Shown here: positions 23,852 through 32,001 of the stretch, in pieces
Layout: every line of letters begins with the position of its first letter
Position numbering within the stretch: position 1 is the stretch's first letter
Assembly: GCA_002729235.1 (NCBI GenBank)
Contig: PBTY01000050.1
Coordinates: forward strand, 1 to 51,471
Length of the DNA: 51,471 nucleotides
Direction of reading: 5' to 3'
Origin: Rickettsiales bacterium
GTDB lineage: Bacteria; Bacteroidota; Bacteroidia; Cytophagales; Cyclobacteriaceae
The notes under the pieces: generated by a model
Told to the model about the DNA's origin: nothing
Seen by the model: the letters and a program-made list of their open reading frames with translations, nothing else
Database searches by the model: none
Position numbers and translations under genes: made by a program

Positions 23852-26407
23852 TTACTCTTCAACATTAGTTGCATCTCCATTTTCAGCAGTATTTTCCGGA
23901 TCGATAATTTCCTCATCTTCTTCAATGTTGGAAATTTTCTCTACCGCTGAAATAGAGTCTTTTTCATTAAGACGTATCAGTTTAACACCTTGAGTGGCTC
24001 TACCCATTATTCTCAAGCTTTTCACCTCAGTTCTAATAGCAATACCAGATTTATTGATAATCATCAAGTGATCATCCTCTTCTACATCCTTTATTGCTAC
24101 CAAAGAACCTGTCTTTTCTGTGATATTCATGGTTTTTACACCTTTACCACCACGTTTGGTCATTCGGTATTCTTCGAACTCAGAACGCTTACCATATCCG
24201 TTCTCAGAAACCACCAATAAGTTTGCCGGCTCCTTGTGATCTACACAGACCATGCCAATTACAAATTCGCCATCCTTCAGATTGATTCCGCGGACGCCTG
24301 CAGCCATTCTTCCCATTGGACGCACATCTGCTTCGTGGAAGTTGATTGCTCTACCCGAATTGGAGGCTATTACGATGTGATTATCTCCATTGGTAAGTCT
24401 GACATTCAACAACTTATCCCCTTCATTGATGGTAATCGCATTGATCCCATTTTGTCTTGGTCTGGAGTATGCTTCTAGAGATGTTTTCTTGATAGTACCG
24501 CGTTCGGTACACATCACCAGGAAGTTGTTATTGATATAATCAGGATCATTCAGGTTCAATACATTAATCACCGCACGAACCTTGTCATCAGGCTCAATAT
24601 TGATCAGGTTTTGGATGGCACGACCTTTAGAAGTCTTAGAGCCTTCTGGTATAGCCCATACCTTGTGCCAGAATACTTTACCAAATTCGGTAAAGATTAA
24701 TAAGTAATTATGGTTAGAGGCAATGAACAAATGTTCTGTAAAATCATCATTCTTGAACGTAGCAGCTTTGGATCCTACTCCGCCTCTTCCCTGAGTCTTG
24801 TACTCAATTAATGGGGTTCGTTTGATATATCCTTCATGTGAAATAGTTAACACCATGTCATCATCAGGGATCATATCCTCAGCGGTAAACTCATCAGCAG
24901 CATGCTCGATATATGTTCTACGCTCGTCTCCGTATCTGTCTTTTAGTTCAATTAACTCATTCTTGATGATATCCATACGCTTCCCTTCATCGGCAAGAAT
25001 GGCTTTTAACTCCTCAATGAGTTCCATGATTTCCTCGTATTCTTTCTGGATCTTTTCTCTTTCAAGACCTGTCAGTCTCTGAAGTCGCATATCCAAAATA
25101 GCACGAGCTTGGATCTCAGACAACTCGAATTTCTCCATCAAGCCATTTTTAGCAATCTCTGGATCTCTTGAGCTTCTAATTAATGCAATCACTTCATCAA
25201 GATGATCTAAGGCTATCAGATAACCTTCTAAGATGTGTGCTCTTTTCTCTGCTTCTTCTAGTTCGTACTGAGTTCGTCGGACAACCACCTCATGTCTATG
25301 CTCCACATAGTACTTGATCAAGTCTTTGAGGTTTAAGGTCTTAGGCCTACCTCCTACAAGCGCTACGTTGTTTACGCTAAATGACGATTGAAGCTGTGTC
25401 TGCTTGTATAGGTTGTTTAATACAATGTTAGGTATTGCATCTTTCTTCAACTCGTACACGATACGCATACCAGATCTATCCGATTCATCACGGATATCAG
25501 AGATCCCCTCTATTTTCTTTTCATTGATCAATTGGGCCGTCTTTTCAATCATGGACGCCTTATTGACCATATAAGGAATTTCAGTAACGATTATCTGCTC
25601 TCTACCAGATTTTAAGGTCTCTGTTTCGGCTTTTGAACGGATAACTACTCTACCTCTACCCGTTTCAAATGCAGATCTAACCCCTTGATAGCCATAAATA
25701 ATACCCCCCGTTGGGAAGTCTGGAGCAGAGATGTACTGCGTTAACTCATCAATGGTGATATCATTATTATCAATATACGCAACGATACCGTTCGTCACCT
25801 CAGTTAAGTTATGAGGCGCCATGTTAGTGGCCATACCCACAGCAATACCGCTGGCTCCATTCAACAATAAGTTTGGAAGCTTACCTGGAAGAACACTAGG
25901 TTCTTTTAAACTATCATCAAAGTTTGGAGAGAAATCAACCGTGTTTTTGTTGATATCGGAAAGCATCTCATCGGCAATTCTTTTGAGCCTTGCTTCTGTA
26001 TAACGCATTGCCGCAGGTGAATCACCATCTACTGAACCGAAGTTACCTTGACCGTCTACTAATTCATAGCGTAAAGACCAGGGTTGTGCCATACGCACCA
26101 TGGTGTCATAAACAGCACTATCACCATGAGGGTGATACTTACCGAGTACTTCTCCCACAATACGGGCAGATTTCTTATATGGTTTGTTGTAGTTTACCCC
26201 TAATTCGAGCATTCCGAATAGGATACGTCTGTGCACTGGCTTAAGTCCATCACGGACATCAGGCAAGGCTCTGGAAATGATAACCGACATTGAATAATCA
26301 ATGTAGGCTCCTCTCATTTCGTCTTCTATATTAATCGGAATAATGTTAGAACCGGAACCGGCAGACCCTGAATCTTCTCCAGGTAAATTTTCAATATCGT
26401 CTGACAT
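23852..26407 (-). CDS. gyrA: DNA gyrase subunit A
   Basis: 851 residues. The catalytic tyrosine is Tyr136 in [10 protein letters not shown]. The quinolone-resistance region reads [10 protein letters not shown] (92-101), with Ser97 and Asp101 equal to E. coli Ser83 and Asp87, so the classic resistance substitutions are absent. The coiled coil and dimer gate contain [16 protein letters not shown]. The C-terminal pinwheel domain contains [14 protein letters not shown], the GyrA-box that distinguishes GyrA from ParC. The tail is acidic. The enzyme introduces negative supercoils together with GyrB, which is not in the window. It is preceded by an outer-membrane protein gene (69-base gap) and followed by the TPR gene. 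Confidence 0.96.
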   Translation of the reverse strand: MSDDIENLPGEDSGSAGSGSNIIPINIEDEMRGAYIDYSMSVIISRALPDVRDGLKPVHRRILFGMLELGVNYNKPYKKSARIVGEVLGKYHPHGDSAVYDTMVRMAQPWSLRYELVDGQGNFGSVDGDSPAAMRYTEARLKRIADEMLSDINKNTVDFSPNFDDSLKEPSVLPGKLPNLLLNGASGIAVGMATNMAPHNLTEVTNGIVAYIDNNDITIDELTQYISAPDFPTGGIIYGYQGVRSAFETGRGRVVIRSKAETETLKSGREQIIVTEIPYMVNKASMIEKTAQLINEKKIEGISDIRDESDRSGMRIVYELKKDAIPNIVLNNLYKQTQLQSSFSVNNVALVGGRPKTLNLKDLIKYYVEHRHEVVVRRTQYELEEAEKRAHILEGYLIALDHLDEVIALIRSSRDPEIAKNGLMEKFELSEIQARAILDMRLQRLTGLEREKIQKEYEEIMELIEELKAILADEGKRMDIIKNELIELKDRYGDERRTYIEHAADEFTAEDMIPDDDMVLTISHEGYIKRTPLIEYKTQGRGGVGSKAATFKNDDFTEHLFIASNHNYLLIFTEFGKVFWHKVWAIPEGSKTSKGRAIQNLINIEPDDKVRAVINVLNLNDPDYINNNFLVMCTERGTIKKTSLEAYSRPRQNGINAITINEGDKLLNVRLTNGDNHIVIASNSGRAINFHEADVRPMGRMAAGVRGINLKDGEFVIGMVCVDHKEPANLLVVSENGYGKRSEFEEYRMTKRGGKGVKTMNITEKTGSLVAIKDVEEDDHLMIINKSGIAIRTEVKSLRIMGRATQGVKLIRLNEKDSISAVEKISNIEEDEEIIDPENTAENGDATNVEE

Positions 26408-26476
26408 GAAAAATCTTTAAAAGTTGACCTTAAAAACAAGTCGCAATTTAAGCATTTTTTTTATCAGAGCCGTGAT

Positions 26477-27562
26477 TTAATACGGGTCTATTTTTCGTCT
26501 ATTTTTTAGCTTATATCTCCATAACCTACGGTGGTTCTCTCCCACCTTGGGATTCTGCTTTTTCCAGAATGGTTGCCCCCTTACTTCCATCAATCTACCA
26601 GTAGATGGATCCACAATAACATGTTTCAATTGGACATGATCACTCTTCTGTGGTGAGCGCGGAATTTCTGGAATATTGATACTGACACCTACCTGCACCA
26701 TGAAAGCATGATTGTAGTGTCTTAAGCTGCTGGCATCAGGAAGGTTGACCACATAACTTTTGATGTCATAAGATGGCCTAACCACCACTCTAAAGTATTC
26801 TGAAAGATTCTTTTCAATATTGATCCCAATGTTGGCAAAAAACTTCTGACCAATACCGATAGCGTCTTGATTAATTTCTTTCCCGGCATTGGCTCTTCCT
26901 AACTGAAGCTCTGCAACAAAACTATAATCCCACCAATCATAGAACTGATAACCTAAAAGTCCGAAGTATTTGAAGTAACTGGTTTTCTCAAATTTTGGCA
27001 CATATGGCCTGATTCGATCACCAAGAATGGAAGGTCTTAGAGGCTTAATGTAATGTCGTTCATATTGAAACCCTGCACCAATTCTGAATCGTTTGATATC
27101 ATAATCAATGGCCAACATGACAGGAACGGTCGGAGAATAAGAATTAAAGCCCAGCTCTAAAGTATCAGCATCAACTAATATTTGCCTATTTCTAAGCAAA
27201 GGATTGTTTACCGGATTTTCCAAATAATCATAAGGAACATCAAAAGGGTCATCAATGGTGATTTCTTCTGAGAGAAATGGATAACTCATCCAGCCATTAT
27301 AACCAACAAATAATTCACCCAGCTCATTGGAATTATCCAGGATTAACTGCTGATTATTGTCCTGATAAAAGTAAAATCCTTCTAGGCTATGTGAGTAATT
27401 GGTAAGCGCATAACCAGAGGTGAGTGTGAAAGAGAACTTGTTTAGAAAAACCCTAGCAGGGTTGCGATAGATATTATAGCGCTTGTAGATATCGTCAGAT
27501 TGACTAAATCCAGTAAGGCTTAGGCCTATGATGTAAGCTATGACGAGTACTGATTTACGCAA
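26477..27562 (-). CDS. Predicted outer-membrane protein, function unknown
   Basis: 361 residues. The signal peptide ends GLSLTGFSQ. The frame begins with TTG; there is no in-frame ATG before the signal sequence, so TTG is the most likely start. The body is aromatic-rich with alternating strands (FSFTLTSGYALTNYSHS, FRIGAGFQYERHYIK, FKYFGLLGYQFYDWWDYSFV, FRVVVRPSYDIKSYVV), as expected for a beta-barrel. The C-terminus is unusual: a basic tail (HRRLWRYKLKNRRKIDPY) after VDPSTGRLMEVRGQPFW. I do not recognise the family. It lies 31 bases downstream of the FKBP lipoprotein gene. Confidence 0.7.
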   Translation of the reverse strand: MRKSVLVIAYIIGLSLTGFSQSDDIYKRYNIYRNPARVFLNKFSFTLTSGYALTNYSHSLEGFYFYQDNNQQLILDNSNELGELFVGYNGWMSYPFLSEEITIDDPFDVPYDYLENPVNNPLLRNRQILVDADTLELGFNSYSPTVPVMLAIDYDIKRFRIGAGFQYERHYIKPLRPSILGDRIRPYVPKFEKTSYFKYFGLLGYQFYDWWDYSFVAELQLGRANAGKEINQDAIGIGQKFFANIGINIEKNLSEYFRVVVRPSYDIKSYVVNLPDASSLRHYNHAFMVQVGVSINIPEIPRSPQKSDHVQLKHVIVDPSTGRLMEVRGQPFWKKQNPKVGENHRRLWRYKLKNRRKIDPY

Positions 27563-27593
27563 TTCTATCCTGTTTGACTCCTAAAATTAGGAA

Positions 27594-28562
27594 TTAATTG
27601 ACACCAATCAATTGAATTTCAAATATTAAAGGCTTGTAAGGGCCTACTTTCGACGCATAAGTTGGGATAATCTCCAAATCCACCATTTCATTAGTTAAAA
27701 ACGGCGGGATGACTTGTGCGCTTTCTCTGTAAGCCAAATAAGACGGCATAATCACCAATGCTCGCTCCTGAACAGCCATTTGCCCTATACCAATTTCAAA
27801 ACCTGGTATGGTTTGTTGCTGTCCATAGATAAACTCAAACAAATCCGTTTCTCGATCGAAAACAGTACCATCCATAAAATACCCCACATATCGAACTCCA
27901 ATAGTACTATCAGCAGCAGGACGTAGTGATCCTCCTGTGCTCAATCGCTTGTAAAGCATTCCATTATTCAAAAATTCTGGTTGATTCAATGGGTAGTTGA
28001 CAGTATCTCTCAAATCATTGTTGATCATGTAGTCATAGATTAAGTCTAACTCCTCATCCAAGACATCATCTTCGGAATGTATTTCCAACAATTCGATCTC
28101 TAGCTTAATGATGGCATTTTCCGGGATCAACGAAGAATAGGAATAATCACCAAAAGCTATCCTGGATGGCAAAACAAACCCCCACTTCTCTCCTTCTTTT
28201 AAATGAGCCAATGAATAATCAAATCCGACTGGGTAAATAGCGTTGACTCCTTGCTGAACGACCAGGGTATCTGCATCTAAAGAATCATATTGATCAATCA
28301 CTGTACCATCCAATAAGGCCATATTATAAAAGAATTTCAATACGTTGCCTTCAGCCTGAGTTTTACCAGACGGATTGATAGTGATAGGGTAAAAGTAGAG
28401 TCCTGAAGTATCCTGACCAACATCGGACGACAAACCCATTGAATCAAGGTAGGCCTCAATCACTGTGGCTTCCTGATCATCAATAGTAATCTCAGGGTCC
28501 TTCTTACAGGAAAGAAGAACTACAAAGGAAAGGGTGTAAACCAACAGTGAAATTCGACTCAT
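27594..28562 (-). CDS. Lipoprotein with two FKBP-type peptidyl-prolyl isomerase domains
   Basis: 322 residues. The lipobox ends VVLLSC (Cys19). The first FKBP domain (about 75-160) has LKFFYNMALLDGTVIDQYDS, GFDYSLAHLKEGEKWGFVLPSRIAFG and ENAIIKLEIELLEI. The second (about 205-322) has IGVRYVGYFMDGTVFDRE, IPGFEIGIGQMAVQERALVIMPSYLAY and PLIFEIQLIGV. Both keep the overall FKBP strand order, but the hydrophobic active-site residues (the Y, F, D and W positions) are only partly conserved, so isomerase activity is uncertain. Such lipoproteins help fold exported proteins, and GldI of the gliding machinery is one example. I cannot claim that this is GldI. Confidence 0.85.
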   Translation of the reverse strand: MSRISLLVYTLSFVVLLSCKKDPEITIDDQEATVIEAYLDSMGLSSDVGQDTSGLYFYPITINPSGKTQAEGNVLKFFYNMALLDGTVIDQYDSLDADTLVVQQGVNAIYPVGFDYSLAHLKEGEKWGFVLPSRIAFGDYSYSSLIPENAIIKLEIELLEIHSEDDVLDEELDLIYDYMINNDLRDTVNYPLNQPEFLNNGMLYKRLSTGGSLRPAADSTIGVRYVGYFMDGTVFDRETDLFEFIYGQQQTIPGFEIGIGQMAVQERALVIMPSYLAYRESAQVIPPFLTNEMVDLEIIPTYASKVGPYKPLIFEIQLIGVN

Positions 28563-28605
28563 CTAGGCAGTAACGATGTAATCATAAAAAGATTATATCG
28601 CAAAA

Positions 28606-29226
28606 CTATGCCTTTTGATCAAAGGTCTTGCAAAACATTTGAAATATTGGAAGTTTGTCAATACCTATTTGCTCCCCAATCTTCAGCATTTGAAGGTATT
28701 CATTTCTACCTATATGTCGATTGGTGCTAATGATCTCTTCATCATTTTCCAGGAAAAAACTAGCAATGAAGCGAATAAGGATATATGGAGTATCTAAAAC
28801 TTCTCTACGATAGTCCTCAGTGGTAACCTCTTTATCATGATCAAAACTCTCCTTTTCCATGCTAGCCATATCGAAAGAGGTGTGCATGGCTACATTTAGC
28901 ACATGGAAAAACTTATCCGACCAGATATCGTATTTCTTCAAGAGGAATTTCATTGCATAGACCACAGGATCTTTTTTCATGAAGTATCCTCCTTTCGATA
29001 GTTTTCTCGCTTTTTTATTCAAGGCCAACTCCTCAAACAGACTCACAGACCCATCAGCCAGTGCCACTCCCACTGTTGGTGACATCATGATGAGTGAAAA
29101 GAAATCATGCTCATTGATCTCCAAATAAGGTGCTTCAGTTTTGCAAAAGTCCTTTCTAAGTTCTTGCGTAGCTTCCAGAACTTCTGGAATGGCGATCATG
29201 GTTTCTATTTCGTATTCTGTGAACAT
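28606..29226 (-). CDS. Hypothetical helical protein
   Basis: 206 residues, cytoplasmic, without signal peptide. Composition is charged and predicted mostly helical: MFTEYEIETMIAIPEVLEAT, GSVSLFEELALNKKARKL, VVYAMKFLLKKYDIWSDKFF and NEYLQMLKIGEQIGIDKLPI. There is no catalytic motif that I recognise. It is 43 bases upstream of the FKBP lipoprotein gene in the same direction and follows the terminator at 29279-29310, so it should be the first gene of the gyrA-containing unit. Confidence 0.6.
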   Translation of the reverse strand: MFTEYEIETMIAIPEVLEATQELRKDFCKTEAPYLEINEHDFFSLIMMSPTVGVALADGSVSLFEELALNKKARKLSKGGYFMKKDPVVYAMKFLLKKYDIWSDKFFHVLNVAMHTSFDMASMEKESFDHDKEVTTEDYRREVLDTPYILIRFIASFFLENDEEIISTNRHIGRNEYLQMLKIGEQIGIDKLPIFQMFCKTFDQKA

Positions 29227-29278
29227 TTATGCTAGAGTTAGGATGAATGCTTGAAAATAAATAAAAACTTCAAGTAAT

Positions 29279-29310
29279 GAAAAAGGGCCAGATAGATCAG
29301 GCCCTTTTTC
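29279..29310 (-). terminator. Strong intrinsic terminator
   Basis: GAAAAAGGGCC (29279-29289) pairs perfectly with GGCCCTTTTTC (29300-29310) around ten bases. It lies 20 bases after the stop of the small secreted gene and closes the mnmA-to-29.3 kb unit. The stem contains its own T-run on either strand. Confidence 0.85.
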
Positions 29311-29330
29311 TTGATATATGGTATCTATTT

Positions 29331-29810
29331 TTATTCTTCCGTATCTCCTTCTGATGGCTCTACAGCCACTATCTCATCATAAATATCCTGATATCTACTT
29401 TTAACTTCCTCATCAGATTTTAATGCACTTCTAAGATCGTTGTAAAGACCAGCACCAATATCTTCTTTGATTTTTGTCTTGTATACTTCTACGAACTTAG
29501 CCTTCTTATCTTCTATTTTCTGTTGAATAACTTTGAAATCTGCTACTGCAGCATCTTCTGCTTCTACAGTAGAAATATCAGATGCTTTTGATAGTTCGTT
29601 GTAAGTACTAATATCCAGAGCTTCGGAGTTCTCAAGCCAGGTAGAAATAGAATCCTTTACCAGATTTTGCAACATCATTTTCTCCCCTTCAGCCCAAGCC
29701 ATTACAGTGGCATATTTAGTTAAATCTTCGTCTGAAAATGAGTTTTCCTCTTGCGCTTTTACACTAATCATACCAGCAAGAAATAAAATCATCAGTACGC
29801 TTTTTCTCAT
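29331..29810 (-). CDS. Small secreted protein, function unknown
   Basis: 159 residues from the ATG at 29810 (MRKSVLMILFLAGMISVKAQ, a clean signal peptide). The frame is open to a TTG 54 bases upstream, which would put 18 extra residues before the signal and is rejected. The mature protein is acidic and helical, with LTKYATVMAWAEGEKMMLQN, DAAVADFKVIQQKIEDKKAK and a poly-acidic end (EPSEGDTEE). I recall similar small acidic DUF4168-like secreted proteins but cannot assign it. It is the last gene before a strong terminator. Confidence 0.65.
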   Translation of the reverse strand: MRKSVLMILFLAGMISVKAQEENSFSDEDLTKYATVMAWAEGEKMMLQNLVKDSISTWLENSEALDISTYNELSKASDISTVEAEDAAVADFKVIQQKIEDKKAKFVEVYKTKIKEDIGAGLYNDLRSALKSDEEVKSRYQDIYDEIVAVEPSEGDTEE

Positions 29811-29895
29811 AATTATTTCAATTTTCGTTAAGGTTTGTCTTTTTATAACCGACAATACTATCAATCGGTTAAAAAAAATCCCAACAAAATCTAGA

Positions 29896-31338
29896 TTATC
29901 TGGCTGATTCCAGTGAATGGTACATGTGAAAAACAGTTTGATTTGGCTTCACATTGAATGTAAAATCAACTTTATCTGTTCTGCCTCCAGGCCCAATAGT
30001 TTTCAAAGCCACCTGATTCTCACCACGTTGCAATGGAACACGAGTATAATAGATGCTATGAGGAATGGTTTGCCAGTTTCTGGTATCCGCTTTTTCTGTG
30101 GCTGCGTTGACTACCCCAACCAAAAGAGATAACCCCTCTCTAAAAGCCTCTTCCTGTCTTTCTTCCTTACTCTTCTCTTTATCGCCACCTTGCTCACCTC
30201 TAATGGCAGATTCTACTACTTTTTTGGTAGCTGCGCGAAGTAACCCCTTCGTAAACTCCTGAACCATTCGTTCATCAAGTGTCTTGTGAGCGATTGCATT
30301 GACATTTTCAGCCAGCTGAAGTTTATATCGATTACGTGAGTCAGTCTCTAATACGGCCTTTTCATAGTATTCACCTCGATCTTTGTACTTAGGGAAGGCA
30401 ATTCTAAAGAGTCTTAAATCAGTGAGATCCTGCTTTTGGTTGGCATCAGAAATCTGGTATGGAAAGGAGAAATCATATTCCTCATTCACAAATGTCACAA
30501 AACCATCTCCTCCATCTAGCGTGGTGAAATTGATAGACCATTCATCCTTTACTGGGCCTAATCCATTTTGCCAGAAAAACACCAGTTCCTCAGAACTTGC
30601 TGACGAAGGGTCGTATTCAGTTTGAAATTGCTTCTCGTAAAAATCGAGATCCGTATCAAACCCGTTGAGATAAGCCGTTCGCAATAAATCTTGTTTAAGT
30701 TGCTCAGGAGCACCTAGATTAAACATATTGATATACTCATCCTGATAAATATTGAAGGCATTGCGATAAGCAATGAACGCATTATTCACATCCCCAGAAG
30801 CTTCATATATGATTCCCATCAGGTTGTGAATGAAGGCATCACTCTTGTATTTGTTCTCAGATTTATATTTATCGCTCAGTTCATTCAATCGGAGGTTTAA
30901 TCGTCTACATTCTACTAATGCAGCTTCATAATCTTCCATCTTCAGATAATTCAGCGCTTTGTAATAAAGTAGTAATAATTGCTCGTGATCTTCACCAGAA
31001 TAAGTAATGGTTGTAGGATTTACCAGAAAGGATGCCGCTATGTTGGCATAATTCTTCTGATAATCCTCACCAAAAATATAGGCCTTCTCTAACCATTCAT
31101 TACTTTCCTCATAGTTGCCCAACATGCTATTAACCACTCCCTGATTGGCAAAATATAGAAACTGTGCCTTTTTGCGGCCAGCCTTCTTATTGTTGTCCAG
31201 CACCTTTTTGGCAGCCTCTATATTCCCCACTTCAAAGTCCTTATTGAACTCTGAATTGATCTGATAATAAGTAGCACACGAGAATGAAAAAAGTATCAGA
31301 AGGCCAATAAGTGCTTTATTGACCGACTTTACATTCAT
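29896..31338 (-). CDS. COG3014-like TPR lipoprotein
   Basis: 480 residues from the ATG at 31338; the frame starts with a TTG two codons earlier. A lipobox ends LLILFSFSC. TPR-like helices (about residues 30-220) contain FEVGNIEAAKKVLDNNKKAG, LLLYYKALNYLKMEDYEAALVE and AFIHNLMGIIYEASGDVNNAFIAYRNAF. The second half includes NVNAIAHKTLDERMVQEFTKG and a beta-rich end (IYYTRVPLQRGENQVALKTIG). The architecture matches COG3014, a family that I recall as commonly encoded next to LpoB. Here the LpoB-like gene lies 22 bases upstream in the same direction. A role in peptidoglycan synthesis control is inferred from that pairing. Confidence 0.75.
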   Translation of the reverse strand: MNVKSVNKALIGLLILFSFSCATYYQINSEFNKDFEVGNIEAAKKVLDNNKKAGRKKAQFLYFANQGVVNSMLGNYEESNEWLEKAYIFGEDYQKNYANIAASFLVNPTTITYSGEDHEQLLLLYYKALNYLKMEDYEAALVECRRLNLRLNELSDKYKSENKYKSDAFIHNLMGIIYEASGDVNNAFIAYRNAFNIYQDEYINMFNLGAPEQLKQDLLRTAYLNGFDTDLDFYEKQFQTEYDPSSASSEELVFFWQNGLGPVKDEWSINFTTLDGGDGFVTFVNEEYDFSFPYQISDANQKQDLTDLRLFRIAFPKYKDRGEYYEKAVLETDSRNRYKLQLAENVNAIAHKTLDERMVQEFTKGLLRAATKKVVESAIRGEQGGDKEKSKEERQEEAFREGLSLLVGVVNAATEKADTRNWQTIPHSIYYTRVPLQRGENQVALKTIGPGGRTDKVDFTFNVKPNQTVFHMYHSLESAR

Positions 31339-31360
31339 AATCAAGGTAGTTTTGGTATGC

Positions 31361-31948
31361 TTAGTTCTTGATAAACTTCTTAATCTCTTTGTCTCCTATC
31401 CATACCTTCTCATTGGTTTCAAGGTTGGCCAATTCAAGGTTGACTTTGTAGTTAACTACTTTCTCGTTTTTATAAGAATCAGTAACCGATGTAATGATTC
31501 CAAACATCATGAAATCGGCACCCAGTTCTCTACCCCACTTGGATTGTGTTTCTGGAGAGGCAAATTCATTCTGATCAGCACGCTCTTCACGCAATTTCTC
31601 CCTAAAGACAGAGTTTTGAACCACACGAACCATACCGGAGTTGATAAACTCACGCTCCACATCTTTGATGAATGTCTCTGACTCGATGTGTTCTGTAGTT
31701 TTGTTTTGTATCATCCCCACAATCACCACAGGTTTCTTACCAGTGGCCTGATAAAACTCTTCTCTCCAGGGTCTGGAAAGCACATCATTGATCATCTCCT
31801 CTGCTACTAATTTGGAGTCTGTATCATTCCATCTACCACTGAGATCTATTTGTTGGTCAGGACTTACTCTGGTTACAGTTCTATTGGCACAAGCAGTGGC
31901 AAACACCACCATTACCGCTAAAAGCAAGGTGTTTGATAGTTTTTTCAT
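31361..31948 (-). CDS. LpoB-like penicillin-binding protein activator lipoprotein
   Basis: 195 residues. A lipobox ends VVFATAC (Cys20). The sequence then follows the LpoB pattern: DLSGRWNDTDSKLVAEEMIND, KKPVVIVGMIQNKTTEHIES, FIKDVEREFINSGMVRVVQN, and ADFMMFGIITSVTD with VVNYKVNLELANLETNEKVW. In E. coli the outer-membrane lipoprotein LpoB activates PBP1B through the UB2H domain, which is absent from most Bacteroidota PBPs, so the partner here may differ. It lies between the TonB-dependent receptor gene (53 bases) and the COG3014-like gene (22 bases). Confidence 0.85.
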   Translation of the reverse strand: MKKLSNTLLLAVMVVFATACANRTVTRVSPDQQIDLSGRWNDTDSKLVAEEMINDVLSRPWREEFYQATGKKPVVIVGMIQNKTTEHIESETFIKDVEREFINSGMVRVVQNSVFREKLREERADQNEFASPETQSKWGRELGADFMMFGIITSVTDSYKNEKVVNYKVNLELANLETNEKVWIGDKEIKKFIKN

Positions 31949-32001
31949 TTTAAATCAAGGTTTGATAATGTTATACAATGAAACTAGACGGATTTGAACG
32001 T

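Noticed and set aside
23852-26407. ParC rather than GyrA
   Set aside because: The C-terminal domain contains the GyrA-box-like KRGGKGV, which ParC lacks.
29811-29864. N-terminal extension of the small secreted protein from a TTG
   Set aside because: It would place 18 polar residues before a clean signal peptide.
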